Shown: one piece after another, positions 7,544 through 15,379 of the stretch
Position numbering within the stretch: position 1 is the stretch's first letter
Layout of the letters: each line of letters begins with the position of its first letter
Assembly: GCF_012928505.1 (NCBI RefSeq)
Contig: NZ_JABBJN010000002.1
Location: forward strand, 62,001-126,000
DNA from: Achromobacter sp. Bel
GTDB taxonomy: Bacteria > Pseudomonadota > Gammaproteobacteria > Burkholderiales > Burkholderiaceae_B
DNA length: 64,000 nt
Direction: 5' to 3'
Translations under genes and position numbers: made by a program
The notes under the pieces: generated by a model
What the model saw: only the letters and a program-made list of their open reading frames with translations
What the model was told of the DNA's origin: nothing
The model's database searches: none

Positions 7544-9097
7544 ATGACCGCCGTCTCTTCGCGCCGGGGCAAGCTCGCCCTGGCCGCCATTTGCCTTTCC
7601 GCACTGATGCTGGGCCTGGAAATATCCAGCGTGCCGCCAGTCCTGTCGACGATCGAACACGCCATGGGGGCCAGCTTCAGGCAGCTCCAGTGGGTGATGG
7701 CCGCCTACACCATCGCGATGACGACCATCCTGATGGCCACGGGCACGCTGGCCGATCGCTACGGGCGCAAGCGGCTGTTCATGGTCGGCATCGTTGCCTT
7801 CGGCGTGACCTCGCTGGTGTGCGGGCTGACGCAAGACATCCAGGTCCTGATCGTGGCGCGCTTTCTTCAGGGGCTGAGCGCCGCGATGATGCTGATCTGC
7901 CAGGTGGCGATCCTGTCCAGCCAGTTCCGCGACGGCCGAGAACGGGGCGCCGCGTTTTCGTGGTGGGGCATCGTCTTCGGCGTTGGCCTGGGCTTCGGGC
8001 CGATCGTGGGCGGCGCCATCCTTGCGCTGGCGAGTTGGGAATGGGTGTTCCTGATTCATGGCGGTTTGGCGGTGATCACCTTGGTCCTGGCCTACGCCGC
8101 GGTGGAGGAGTCGCGCGATCCGCAAGTGCGGCCACTGGATACCGCAGGCATCCTGACGCTTTCCGTTGCGGTGTTCTGCCTGGTGCTGTTCGTGACGCAA
8201 GGTCCGTTGCTGGGCTTCGGAAGCCCGATGGCATTGGGCATCATCGGCCTGTCGGTCGCCAGCTTCATCGGGTTCATCGCCGCCGAGAAAAGCAGCCGCC
8301 ATCCCATGATCGATTTCGCCGTGTTCCGCAACCGCAATTTCTCCGGCGCGCTCGCGGGTTCGGTAGGGATGAACCTCAGCTTCTGGCCATTCATCATCTA
8401 CCTGCCGATCTATTTCCACGGCGGCCTGGGCTACGACAGCGTGCAGACCGGCTTGGCGCTGCTGGCCTACACCTTGCCCACGCTCTTCATGCCGCCGATG
8501 GGCGAAAAACTGTCCTTGCGGTATCACCCGGGATTTGTGATTCCCGCTGGCTTGAGCCTTATCGGTTCAGGCTTCATCCTGATGGTGTTCGGTAGCCATT
8601 CTTCGCACCCGGGTTGGTGGATCCTGCCCGGCTGCGTCGTCGCCGGCATGGGCCTTGGGCTGACGAACACGCCGGTCGCCAACACGATCACGGCCGCGGT
8701 TTCGCGCGAGCGGGCAGGGATGGCGTCGGGGGTCGACATGAGCGCACGGATGACGTCCCTGGCCTTCAGCATCGCCTTGATGGGCTTAGTCCTGGTCGAG
8801 GGTGTCATGGCGCACCTGACGCAAGCGTTGGTGGTGTCCGACGGGCAGGGGCTGCGTTTGTTTGCAGAGAAGATTGCCGCTGGCGACCTGGCCGTGCTGG
8901 ACGGCCAGGCGCTGTTCTCGCCCCTGAGCCAAGGGGCTGGCGCGTTGCAGGCCGCGCTCTTGTCCGGGTTCGGATGGGTCATGGCATATGGCGCCGGCAG
9001 CGCGTTCTTTTTTGCCGCGATCAGCCTGCTGGCCTTCTCGCCATGGAAGGCCAGCGAGTTGCCCGATTCGGCGCTCACGTTGCGGGAAACCCGATAA
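7544..9097 (+). CDS. MFS exporter, DHA2 (14-helix, EmrB/QacA) family
   Basis: 517 residues with about 14 hydrophobic segments. The MFS motif A, GTLADRYGRKRLF, lies near residues 66-78. The motif C region of antiporters is visible around GIVFGVGLGFGPIVGG. This class exports drugs or small organic compounds using the proton gradient. There is no EmrA-like partner nearby, so it probably acts alone in the inner membrane. It is divergent from a LysR gene that likely regulates it. No strong ribosome site precedes ATG 7544. The substrate is unknown. Confidence 0.88.
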   Translation: MTAVSSRRGKLALAAICLSALMLGLEISSVPPVLSTIEHAMGASFRQLQWVMAAYTIAMTTILMATGTLADRYGRKRLFMVGIVAFGVTSLVCGLTQDIQVLIVARFLQGLSAAMMLICQVAILSSQFRDGRERGAAFSWWGIVFGVGLGFGPIVGGAILALASWEWVFLIHGGLAVITLVLAYAAVEESRDPQVRPLDTAGILTLSVAVFCLVLFVTQGPLLGFGSPMALGIIGLSVASFIGFIAAEKSSRHPMIDFAVFRNRNFSGALAGSVGMNLSFWPFIIYLPIYFHGGLGYDSVQTGLALLAYTLPTLFMPPMGEKLSLRYHPGFVIPAGLSLIGSGFILMVFGSHSSHPGWWILPGCVVAGMGLGLTNTPVANTITAAVSRERAGMASGVDMSARMTSLAFSIALMGLVLVEGVMAHLTQALVVSDGQGLRLFAEKIAAGDLAVLDGQALFSPLSQGAGALQAALLSGFGWVMAYGAGSAFFFAAISLLAFSPWKASELPDSALTLRETR

Positions 9098-9202
9098 TTG
9101 CCTTTAATGGTCGCGCCATCGGCATCGCGCACAGGTATATTTGCGCGGTGTTGACCCATGCCGCCACCGGGGCGGCCGGCTATTCAAGGAGCTTTGAGCG
9201 CA

Positions 9203-9550
9203 GTGACCATCGATTTCGAAGAATCAATCAAGCCTTTTTCCTGGATGGAATACGAAGGCAGCTTTTCAGTCATCCTCACCGTTGGGGAGTACAAGGAAGA
9301 GGTCTTCCGCCGCCGCAGGCAAGAGGGTTTTGTGGGTTCGGGCTACGACTGGGCGTCATTGGCGCTGGTCTTTCTGAATGAAAAAATGCCCGAGCTTTCT
9401 GAACAGATTGATTTTGATCCCGAAGCGGACACGTTCTGCGCCTATTCTTCCGACAGCGAAGCGCTGAAGGCCTTCATCGTCGGCTTCAAGGCCGCATGTG
9501 AAGACTGGAGGCAGATCCAGGACCTGTTCTCCCGGGCCGAGTTGGACTGA
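9203..9550 (+). CDS. Imm51-like immunity family protein, no adjacent toxin
   Basis: A small acidic soluble protein. The pattern FSWMEYEGSFSVILTVGEYK, GFVGSGYDWASLALVFL and FDPEADTFCAYSSDSEAL resembles the Imm51 immunity family of polymorphic toxin systems. The frame is open from ATG 9158. AAGGAG at 9186-9191 points to GTG 9203 (115 residues) or TTG 9194 as the start; GTG gives the better spacing. It lies between an MFS gene and a LysR gene with no toxin in reach, so it is either an orphan immunity gene or has another role. The family call is by eye. Confidence 0.6.
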   Translation: MTIDFEESIKPFSWMEYEGSFSVILTVGEYKEEVFRRRRQEGFVGSGYDWASLALVFLNEKMPELSEQIDFDPEADTFCAYSSDSEALKAFIVGFKAACEDWRQIQDLFSRAELD

Positions 9551-9574
9551 CCTCTGTCTGAGGGTGGGCGCTCA

Positions 9575-10483
9575 ATGATCGAAACCCGCTTGTTGCGGCA
9601 GTTTGTCGCCGTCGCGGAAACGCTGCACTTCAATCGGGCGGCAGAGCGCTTGCACATGGCGCAGCCGCCTCTCAGCCAGGCGATCCGCCGGCTGGAAGGC
9701 GAGATCGGCGCGACGCTGTTTGAACGCACCAACCGCAGTGTGGCACTGACGCCGGCGGGCGCTGCATTCCTGGAGTCCGCCCGGCGCATCCTGGATGCGC
9801 TGGAAGAAGGCGTGGCGCATACGCGCCGCGTGGCTCAGGGGATGGATGGACACCTCACGCTCACCTTCATCAACATCGCGCCGTATGCCTCGTTGCTGCG
9901 CGCGCTGCGCGATTTCCGCTGCACGCATCCGGCTGTTGCGTTCACGCTCCAGGAGGCCACGACGCATGAGCAGGTCCAGGCCCTGGAAGCGGGCCGCGCG
10001 GATATCGGGTTCATGCGCGCGCCCGGCGCCACGACCCCGAGTCTGCGGTTCGAGACCTTGCTGAGCGAACCGATTCATGTGGCCTTGCCGCAGGCGCACC
10101 CCTTGGCGGGCGATACCGTGGTGGCGCTGGCCGCCCTGAAAGACGAGCCCTTCGTCGCATCGCCGCGGCGCTTGGGGCAAGGTTTTCACGACCAGTTGAT
10201 CCAGTTGTGCCAGTCGGCCGGCTTCGTGCCCCGGGTGGCGCAGGAAGCGCGGCAGTTGCAGACAGTGGTGGCGCTGGTGGCTGCGGGATTTGGCGTGGCC
10301 CTGCTGCCCGCATCGCTGGCCCAGGCGGCGGGCGCGGATGTCGTCTTCAGGCCGATCGCAGCCGATGCGCCGACGCCTTTGCAGCATCTGGATCTGCTGA
10401 TCGGGTGGAATCCCGAACGGGCATCCCCCGTGCGCGACCGCCTGGTCGCGGCGGTGCTGCAATCACTCGGCCACACCAATTAA
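9575..10483 (+). CDS. LysR family transcriptional regulator (BenM/CatR-like)
   Basis: 302 residues. The N-terminus MIETRLLRQFVAVAETLHFNRAAERLHMAQPPLSQ (residues 1-35) is the helix-turn-helix of the CatR/BenM branch. The effector domain carries the usual RADIGFMR and GFGVALLPAS segments. It begins 24 bp after the Imm51-like gene and lies 95 bp ahead of an MFS gene on the same strand. It may regulate that exporter, but the arrangement is not divergent, so the target is uncertain. A weak hairpin (10483-10497) follows the stop. Confidence 0.9.
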   Translation: MIETRLLRQFVAVAETLHFNRAAERLHMAQPPLSQAIRRLEGEIGATLFERTNRSVALTPAGAAFLESARRILDALEEGVAHTRRVAQGMDGHLTLTFINIAPYASLLRALRDFRCTHPAVAFTLQEATTHEQVQALEAGRADIGFMRAPGATTPSLRFETLLSEPIHVALPQAHPLAGDTVVALAALKDEPFVASPRRLGQGFHDQLIQLCQSAGFVPRVAQEARQLQTVVALVAAGFGVALLPASLAQAAGADVVFRPIAADAPTPLQHLDLLIGWNPERASPVRDRLVAAVLQSLGHTN

Positions 10484-10578
10484 GACGTGTAGCGTCTTGT
10501 TTGGCAATAAATAATATATTTTACGGCGCTTCGCTGTCCCCCTAAGCTCGGCACGTCTTTGTCGAGGTAGAGCGTGCC

Positions 10579-11760
10579 ATGCCTGTCGCTGTCTATGTCT
10601 TTTCCGTCTGCACCTTCGCATTCGGCCTGTCTGAATTCGTGGTGGCCGGCCTCGTGTCGGCGATGGCCGATGGCCTGCACGCCAGGATCGAGGCGGTCGG
10701 GACTTCCATCGCCGCCTACGCCTTCGGCGCCGCGATCGGCGCGCCGTTGATCCCTGCGCTGGTGGCCCATTGGCGCGACCGCCGCACCCTGGCGTGGTCC
10801 ATGGCCGTCCTGGCCGTGGGCAGCGGCCTGATGAGTCTGTCGGGCACCTTGCCGATCCTGCTGGGCGTGCGCTTCGTCGTGGGGCTGGCCCATGGCGTCT
10901 TCATGGCGGTGGCGTCAGATGCCGCAACCCGGCTCGTGGATGAGGCGCGCGCCGGGCGCGCTGTCGCCGTGGTGTGGATCGGCCTGACGCTGGCGCTGGC
11001 GCTCGGGGTGCCGCTGGGCACCTTCCTGGGCAGCATCTGGTCGTGGCGGGCCGTTTTCGCGGCGATCGGCGTGCTGGCCCTGATCGGCTTGGCCGGGCTG
11101 TTGTGGTGCATGCCCGGCAAGGGGGCATCTTCCGTGCCCACGCTCGATCGGTCCAGTGTGGGCAAGGGCTTACGGGCCATCACGCACCCCAAGATGGTGA
11201 TGACCGCGGGTGTTGGCGCGCTGGTCAGCGTGGCAACGTTCTGCTTTTTCACCTTTGTTTCGCCGTATCTGTTGCAGGTGACGGGGGCGGACGTGCAGCG
11301 GCTGAGCGCGGCCATGCTGCTGTTCGGCGTGTTTTCCATTGCCGGCAACTTGCTGGGCGGCTACCTGGTCGACAAGATGGACGCGGACCGCGCCGCGCTG
11401 CTGGGGCTTGCCGGGTTGACGGCGACGTTGCTGGGCCTGTACGGCTTCCGGCAATCCGGCTGGGCGGTCGTGGCCCTGGCCGGCGCGTTGGGTCTGGTGT
11501 TCTTCTGCATCGTGACGGTGCTGACGCTTCGGTTGCTGAAGCTCGCGCAGCGCCATGTACCCGAATCCACGGCGGTGGCGGCTGGCCTGAACATCGCGTC
11601 GTTCAATCTGGGGACGGCGGTGGGCGGGGGCGTCGGCAGCCTGACAATCGCGTGGGCAGGCCTGCCGGCGCTGCCGCTGGCGGGCGCGGCAGCCGCCGTG
11701 GCCGCAATGGCGGCGTTGTGGCTGCAATCGGCGCGGACGCCGGGCCGCTTGCCGGTGTGA
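10579..11760 (+). CDS. MFS transporter, DHA1 (12-helix, AraJ-like) family
   Basis: 393 residues with about 12 hydrophobic segments. The opening YVFSVCTFAFGLSEFVVAGL resembles the AraJ/YdhP group of sugar or drug efflux transporters. The AT-rich stretch at about 10505-10525 upstream is a plausible promoter. It lies downstream of a LysR gene. The substrate cannot be read from the sequence. Confidence 0.86.
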   Translation: MPVAVYVFSVCTFAFGLSEFVVAGLVSAMADGLHARIEAVGTSIAAYAFGAAIGAPLIPALVAHWRDRRTLAWSMAVLAVGSGLMSLSGTLPILLGVRFVVGLAHGVFMAVASDAATRLVDEARAGRAVAVVWIGLTLALALGVPLGTFLGSIWSWRAVFAAIGVLALIGLAGLLWCMPGKGASSVPTLDRSSVGKGLRAITHPKMVMTAGVGALVSVATFCFFTFVSPYLLQVTGADVQRLSAAMLLFGVFSIAGNLLGGYLVDKMDADRAALLGLAGLTATLLGLYGFRQSGWAVVALAGALGLVFFCIVTVLTLRLLKLAQRHVPESTAVAAGLNIASFNLGTAVGGGVGSLTIAWAGLPALPLAGAAAAVAAMAALWLQSARTPGRLPV

Positions 11761-11839
11761 AAGCCGTGCGAATGCCTGGCGTCCGGCGAGGAGGTACGGC
11801 CCCGACAAAGCGCCTTTTCGCGAAAGCCCAGAGTCCTTC

Positions 11840-11845
11840 TACAAT
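11840..11845 (+). promoter_or_regulatory. Candidate -10 element for rlmD
   Basis: TACAAT 32 bp before the rlmD start codon in the 117-bp gap 11761-11877; no clear -35 partner. Confidence 0.35.
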
Positions 11846-11877
11846 ATTGGGTTGCGTGTAATTCTGGACTGCGTGAG

Positions 11878-13395
11878 ATGTCAGACGTTTTGAGTATCGA
11901 GTCCCTGGACCTGGAAGCCAGGGGGATCGCCCGTCGCGACGGGAAAGTGGTGTTCGTGGAAGGGGCCTTGCCGGGCGAACGGGTCACCACCGTGACGCTG
12001 CGCCGCAAGCCGTCCTACGAGATCGCCCGCGTGGATCAGGTCATGCGCCCCTCGTCGCAGCGGGTCGTGCCGCGCTGCCCCCATTTCGGCGTCTGTGGCG
12101 GCTGTGCCATGCAGCACCTGGAGCCCAGCACCCAGGTAGCGATTAAGCAGCGTTCGCTGGAAGACACGTTCTGGCATGTGGGCAAGCTGCGTCCGGCGTT
12201 GATTCTTCCGCCGCTGCAGGGCCCGACGTGGGGCTACCGCTACCGCGCGCGCCTGTCGGTGCGGGTCGTGCCGAAAAAGGGCGGCGTGCTGGTCGGTTTT
12301 CATGAACGCAAGAGCAGCTACGTGGCCGACATGCGCGAATGCCACGTGCTGCCGCGCCACGTCAGCGACCTGCTGATGCCGCTGCGCGCGATGATCGCAT
12401 CGATGTCCGCGCCGGACCGCATGCCCCAGATCGAAGTGTCGCTGGGCGAAGGCGTGACGGCGCTGGTGTTGCGCCATCTGCTGCCGCTGACCGATGGCGA
12501 CATCGCGATCCTGCGAGCCTTTGCCGCCGAGCACAACGTGCAATGGTGGCTGCAGTCCAAGGGCCCCGAGACCGTGCACCCCATGGAGCGCGAGCACGGC
12601 GACACGCTGGCCTACACGATGCCGGAGTTCGGCCTGCGCATGCCGTACCGGCCGACCGATTTCACGCAGGTCAACCACGCCATCAACCGCGCGATGGTGT
12701 CGCGCGCGCTGAAACTGCTGGACGTGCAGCCCACCGACCGCGTGGCCGACCTGTTCTGCGGCCTGGGCAACTTCACGCTGCCGTTGGCCACGCAGGGCCG
12801 CGAAGCGGTGGGCGTGGAAGGCAGCAAGACGCTGACCGACCGCGCGTTCGACGCCGCGTCGCGCCACGGCTTGGGCGACCGCACCCGCTTCGCCACGCTG
12901 AACCTGTTCGAGGTCGACGCGCATTGGCTGCGCAGCCTGGGTTACTTCGACCGCATGCTGATCGATCCGCCGCGCGAAGGCGCGCATGCCGTGTCGCAAG
13001 CCTTGTCGGAACTGACCGCTGAAGAGCGTCCGCGCCGCATCGTGTACGTGTCCTGTAATCCGGCTACGCTGGCGCGCGATGCCGCCATCCTGGTGCATGA
13101 AGGCGGCTATGTGTTGAAGAGCGCCGGCGTGATCAACATGTTCCCGCACACGGGCCATGTGGAATCGATCGCGGTGTTTGAATCGCTGGACGCCGCAGGC
13201 GTGCTGGAAGTGAAGGAACGCGCCCGCCTGCGCGCCATCCAGGCGGCGGCGGATGCCGTGGCGGCGGAAGAGGCCAAGGCTGCTGCCGCGGCCGAGAAGG
13301 CCGCCGCCAAGCAGGCGGCGACTGACGCCTACCACGCCCGCGTGGCGGCAGAGGCCGAACAGGCTTCCGAGGAAGCCGGCCAGGCCCAGGGTTGA
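11878..13395 (+). CDS. rlmD: 23S rRNA (uracil-1939-C5)-methyltransferase RlmD
   Basis: RlmD uses S-adenosylmethionine to make m5U at position 1939 of 23S rRNA. The order is an N-terminal TRAM domain, then a [4Fe-4S] cluster site (Cys67, Cys73, Cys76 in [10 protein letters not shown], and Cys155), then the methyltransferase domain. That domain holds [22 protein letters not shown] and the nucleophile Cys393 in [11 protein letters not shown]. All key residues are present. The protein is 505 residues; the family core ends near residue 440. The last 65 residues are a charged, Ala-rich tail, probably helical, absent from E. coli RlmD. Confidence 0.95.
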   Translation: MSDVLSIESLDLEARGIARRDGKVVFVEGALPGERVTTVTLRRKPSYEIARVDQVMRPSSQRVVPRCPHFGVCGGCAMQHLEPSTQVAIKQRSLEDTFWHVGKLRPALILPPLQGPTWGYRYRARLSVRVVPKKGGVLVGFHERKSSYVADMRECHVLPRHVSDLLMPLRAMIASMSAPDRMPQIEVSLGEGVTALVLRHLLPLTDGDIAILRAFAAEHNVQWWLQSKGPETVHPMEREHGDTLAYTMPEFGLRMPYRPTDFTQVNHAINRAMVSRALKLLDVQPTDRVADLFCGLGNFTLPLATQGREAVGVEGSKTLTDRAFDAASRHGLGDRTRFATLNLFEVDAHWLRSLGYFDRMLIDPPREGAHAVSQALSELTAEERPRRIVYVSCNPATLARDAAILVHEGGYVLKSAGVINMFPHTGHVESIAVFESLDAAGVLEVKERARLRAIQAAADAVAAEEAKAAAAAEKAAAKQAATDAYHARVAAEAEQASEEAGQAQG

Positions 13396-13406
13396 TCGGA
13401 CACGGC

Positions 13407-13430
13407 GGGCCGGTGCAGCAGCGCCGGCCC
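13407..13430. terminator. Hairpin between convergent rlmD and cueR
   Basis: GGGCCGG (13407-13413) pairs with CCGGCCC (13424-13430), in the 58-bp gap between convergent genes. No long T tract. Confidence 0.6.
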
Positions 13431-13453
13431 GTCTGCTTGCGCCGCCGCTTGCC

Positions 13454-13846
13454 TTAGTGCGAGCGCCCCAGGTCTTCCAGGATCGGGCAGTCGGGCCGGC
13501 CGTCGCCGTGGCAGTTGTTTGCCAGGTGCTTCAACGTGTCGGCCATTTCGCGCAAGGCTTTGGCCTTGCGTTCCAATTCCTCTACATGCCCCAACGCAAT
13601 GCGCTTGACGTCGGCGCTGGCGCGGCTGCGGTCCTTCCACAGCGCCAGCAGCTCGTTCATCTGTTCCACTGAAAACCCGAGATCCCGCGCGCGGCGCACG
13701 AAGCGCAGTGTGTGCAGGTCCTGGTCGTTGTAGACGCGGTAGCCCGAGTCCGTGCGCACCGCCGGGCCGATCAGGCCGATGCCCTCGTAATAGCGGATCA
13801 TCTTGGCGGAAATGCCAGAGCTTTTCGAAGCTTCTCCAATGTTCAT
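13454..13846 (-). CDS. cueR: Copper-responsive MerR-family regulator CueR
   Basis: CueR senses Cu(I) and activates copper export genes by untwisting a long-spacer promoter. The 130-residue protein starts MNIGEASKSSGISAKMIRYYE, the MerR helix-turn-helix. It has a dimerisation helix and the Cu(I)-binding pair Cys112 and Cys120 (CHGDGRPDC, C-x7-C), at the same positions as in E. coli CueR. AAGGAA precedes the ATG at 13846, and the open frame upstream is spurious. It is divergent from copZ, with a perfect CueR dyad between. A copper ATPase gene is not in the window. Confidence 0.93.
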   Translation of the reverse strand: MNIGEASKSSGISAKMIRYYEGIGLIGPAVRTDSGYRVYNDQDLHTLRFVRRARDLGFSVEQMNELLALWKDRSRASADVKRIALGHVEELERKAKALREMADTLKHLANNCHGDGRPDCPILEDLGRSH

Positions 13847-13919
13847 GTCAGATTCCTTGGGGCAGGCTGGCACGGTGCGGGCACGGGTGCCGGTCTTGAT
13901 TCGATGTGGAGTGTGCAGT

Positions 13920-13957
13920 CTTGACCTTCCCATTATTGGAAGGTCAAGGCATATTCT
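13920..13957 (+). promoter_or_regulatory. CueR operator and copZ promoter
   Basis: CTTGACCTTCC-N7-GGAAGGTCAAG is a perfect 11-bp dyad (13920-13948) with TTGACC as -35. The nearest good -10, TATTCT at 13952-13957, would give a 25-bp spacer, longer than the 19-20 bp of known CueR promoters, so the true -10 is uncertain. TTGACCTT recurs at 13962. Confidence 0.85.
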
Positions 13958-14048
13958 ATGCTTGACCTTGACATCGTGGGAATGTTTAAGCTTGGGTCCA
14001 TGGTGTGCAAAAGGTTGCCCACCGCCCTGAAATTTCCGGAGAAAAGCC

Positions 14049-14249
14049 ATGAGCATCGAATTCCAAGTGCCCGACATGACCTGCGGCCATTGCGTGAAGA
14101 CCATCACGGGCGCAGTGAGCGAAGCGGCCCCGGGCGCCACGGTGGCAGTAGACCTGCCGACGCACCGCGTCACCATCACCGGCACGGACCAGGCCGACAA
14201 GCTCGAAGCCGCCATCCGCGATGCTGGCTACGCGCCGACGCGCCTGTAA
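14049..14249 (+). CDS. copZ: Copper chaperone, heavy-metal-associated domain protein
   Basis: A 66-residue single HMA domain that carries Cu(I) in the cytoplasm to a copper ATPase or regulator. The metal site is MTCGHC, Cys12 and Cys15. The DAGY motif near the C-terminus is typical of the fold. GGAGA stands 6 bases before ATG 14049. It follows the CueR dyad, so it is very probably copper-induced. The transporter it should serve is not nearby. Confidence 0.93.
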   Translation: MSIEFQVPDMTCGHCVKTITGAVSEAAPGATVAVDLPTHRVTITGTDQADKLEAAIRDAGYAPTRL

Positions 14250-14267
14250 ATGCTGCTCCGCAGGAAG

Positions 14268-14291
14268 GCCGGGTATGATAGGCCCGGTTTT
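14268..14291 (+). terminator. Terminator after copZ
   Basis: CCGGG (14269-14273) pairs with CCCGG (14283-14287), followed by TTTT and TCTTGTTG. Confidence 0.6.
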
Positions 14292-14308
14292 CTTGTTGTG
14301 ATTCATTA

Positions 14309-14371
14309 ATTGTTAAAAGCTATCGATCAATTTAGTTTATTAAATTTGATTAATTGATAGCTAAGATTTAT
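14309..14371. promoter_or_regulatory. Large AT-rich dyad upstream of the peroxiredoxin gene
   Basis: AGCTATC (14318-14324) and GATAGCT (14356-14362) are perfect mirror arms. The inner segments ATCAATTT and AAATTTGAT are nearly complementary. Each outer side carries an OxyR-like element with one mismatch to ATAG-N-T-N3-A-N-CTAT: 14309-14323 and 14357-14371. The spacing between the two is not the standard 7 bp, so OxyR binding is a hypothesis. The strongly AT-rich composition stands out from the surroundings. Confidence 0.5.
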
Positions 14372-14421
14372 CATTCTTTCCATGGTGGTTAAACAAACCC
14401 CGCTACCCAAGGAGAGATTGA

Positions 14422-15150
14422 ATGCTGCAAAACCGCGAAGGCCAACGTGTTCCGAACGTAACGTTCCCCGTCCGTGAGGACAACACGTGGAAGAAGGTCA
14501 CGACCGACGATCTGTTCAAGAACAAGACGGTTGTCGTCTTCTCGCTTCCCGGCGCTTTCACGCCCACCTGCTCGTCGACCCACTTGCCGCGCTACAACGA
14601 ACTGGCCCCCGCGTTCTTCAACGCCGGCGTGGACAGCATCGTCTGCGTGTCGGTCAACGACACCTTCGTCATGAACGAATGGGCCAAGGATCAGGAATCG
14701 GCCAATATCACGCTGCTGCCCGACGGCAATGGCGCCTTCACCGAAGGCATGGGCATGCTGGTCGACAAGAGCGACCTGGGCTTCGGCAAGCGCAGCTGGC
14801 GCTATTCGATGCTGGTGAAGGACGGCGTCGTGCAGAAGATGTTCATCGAGCCGGAAAAGGAAGGCGACCCGTTTGAAGTGTCGGACGCCGACACGATGCT
14901 GGCGCACATCGCCCCGACGGCCAAGAAGCCCGACCAGGTGGTCGTGTTCTCCAAGCCGGGCTGCCCGTTCTGCGTGGAAGCCAAGGCGCTGCTGGAAGAG
15001 AAGGGCTACGCCCCGATCGAGATCCCGCTGGAAAACAAGGTCCGGGGCCGTGTGATTGGCGCCGTGTCCGGCAAGGGCACTGCGCCCCAGGTGTTCATCA
15101 ACGGTTCGCTGGTCGGCGGCCTGGAAGACCTGAAGGCGCACTTCGCCTAA
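14422..15150 (+). CDS. Hybrid peroxiredoxin-glutaredoxin (Prx5-Grx fusion)
   Basis: The 242-residue protein joins an N-terminal Prx5-type peroxiredoxin (residues 1-165) with a C-terminal glutaredoxin (172-242). The peroxidatic Cys50 lies in [11 protein letters not shown]. The glutaredoxin site is Cys181-Pro-Phe-Cys184. Such fusions reduce hydrogen peroxide and organic peroxides using glutathione through their own glutaredoxin domain. AAGGAGA precedes ATG 14422. The AT-rich dyad upstream suggests redox control, since homologs in other bacteria are OxyR-regulated. Confidence 0.93.
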   Translation: MLQNREGQRVPNVTFPVREDNTWKKVTTDDLFKNKTVVVFSLPGAFTPTCSSTHLPRYNELAPAFFNAGVDSIVCVSVNDTFVMNEWAKDQESANITLLPDGNGAFTEGMGMLVDKSDLGFGKRSWRYSMLVKDGVVQKMFIEPEKEGDPFEVSDADTMLAHIAPTAKKPDQVVVFSKPGCPFCVEAKALLEEKGYAPIEIPLENKVRGRVIGAVSGKGTAPQVFINGSLVGGLEDLKAHFA

Positions 15151-15158
15151 GTCTGTCA

Positions 15159-15188
15159 GCCGGGCGGGGGGCCATCCCCGCGCCCGGC
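15159..15188 (+). terminator. Hairpin terminator after the Prx-Grx gene
   Basis: 8-bp arms 15159-15166 and 15181-15188 with an inner GGGG/CCCC pair, 9 bp after the stop. No T run. The rest of the 15151-15379 gap shows nothing else definite. Confidence 0.55.
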
Positions 15189-15379
15189 CGGCGCAACGGC
15201 GCGGTTGCAGGTTGACCGTGCCGCTGCCGCCGGCACGAGCTTCCCTTTTTTCGCACCCTTACCGCATTCCTTGCGCGGCCCTTTGCAGGCGTCGCCGGAC
15301 GACATTCGTCCCGAGGATGCGCAACAAGGCGGAACTCGCCTTTGAATCCTTGCTACCCGCAACATGGGGATACCCAGTC

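Noticed and set aside
6601-8595. 664-codon plus-strand frame through the LysR and MFS genes
   Set aside because: It crosses two real genes in another frame and lacks domains.
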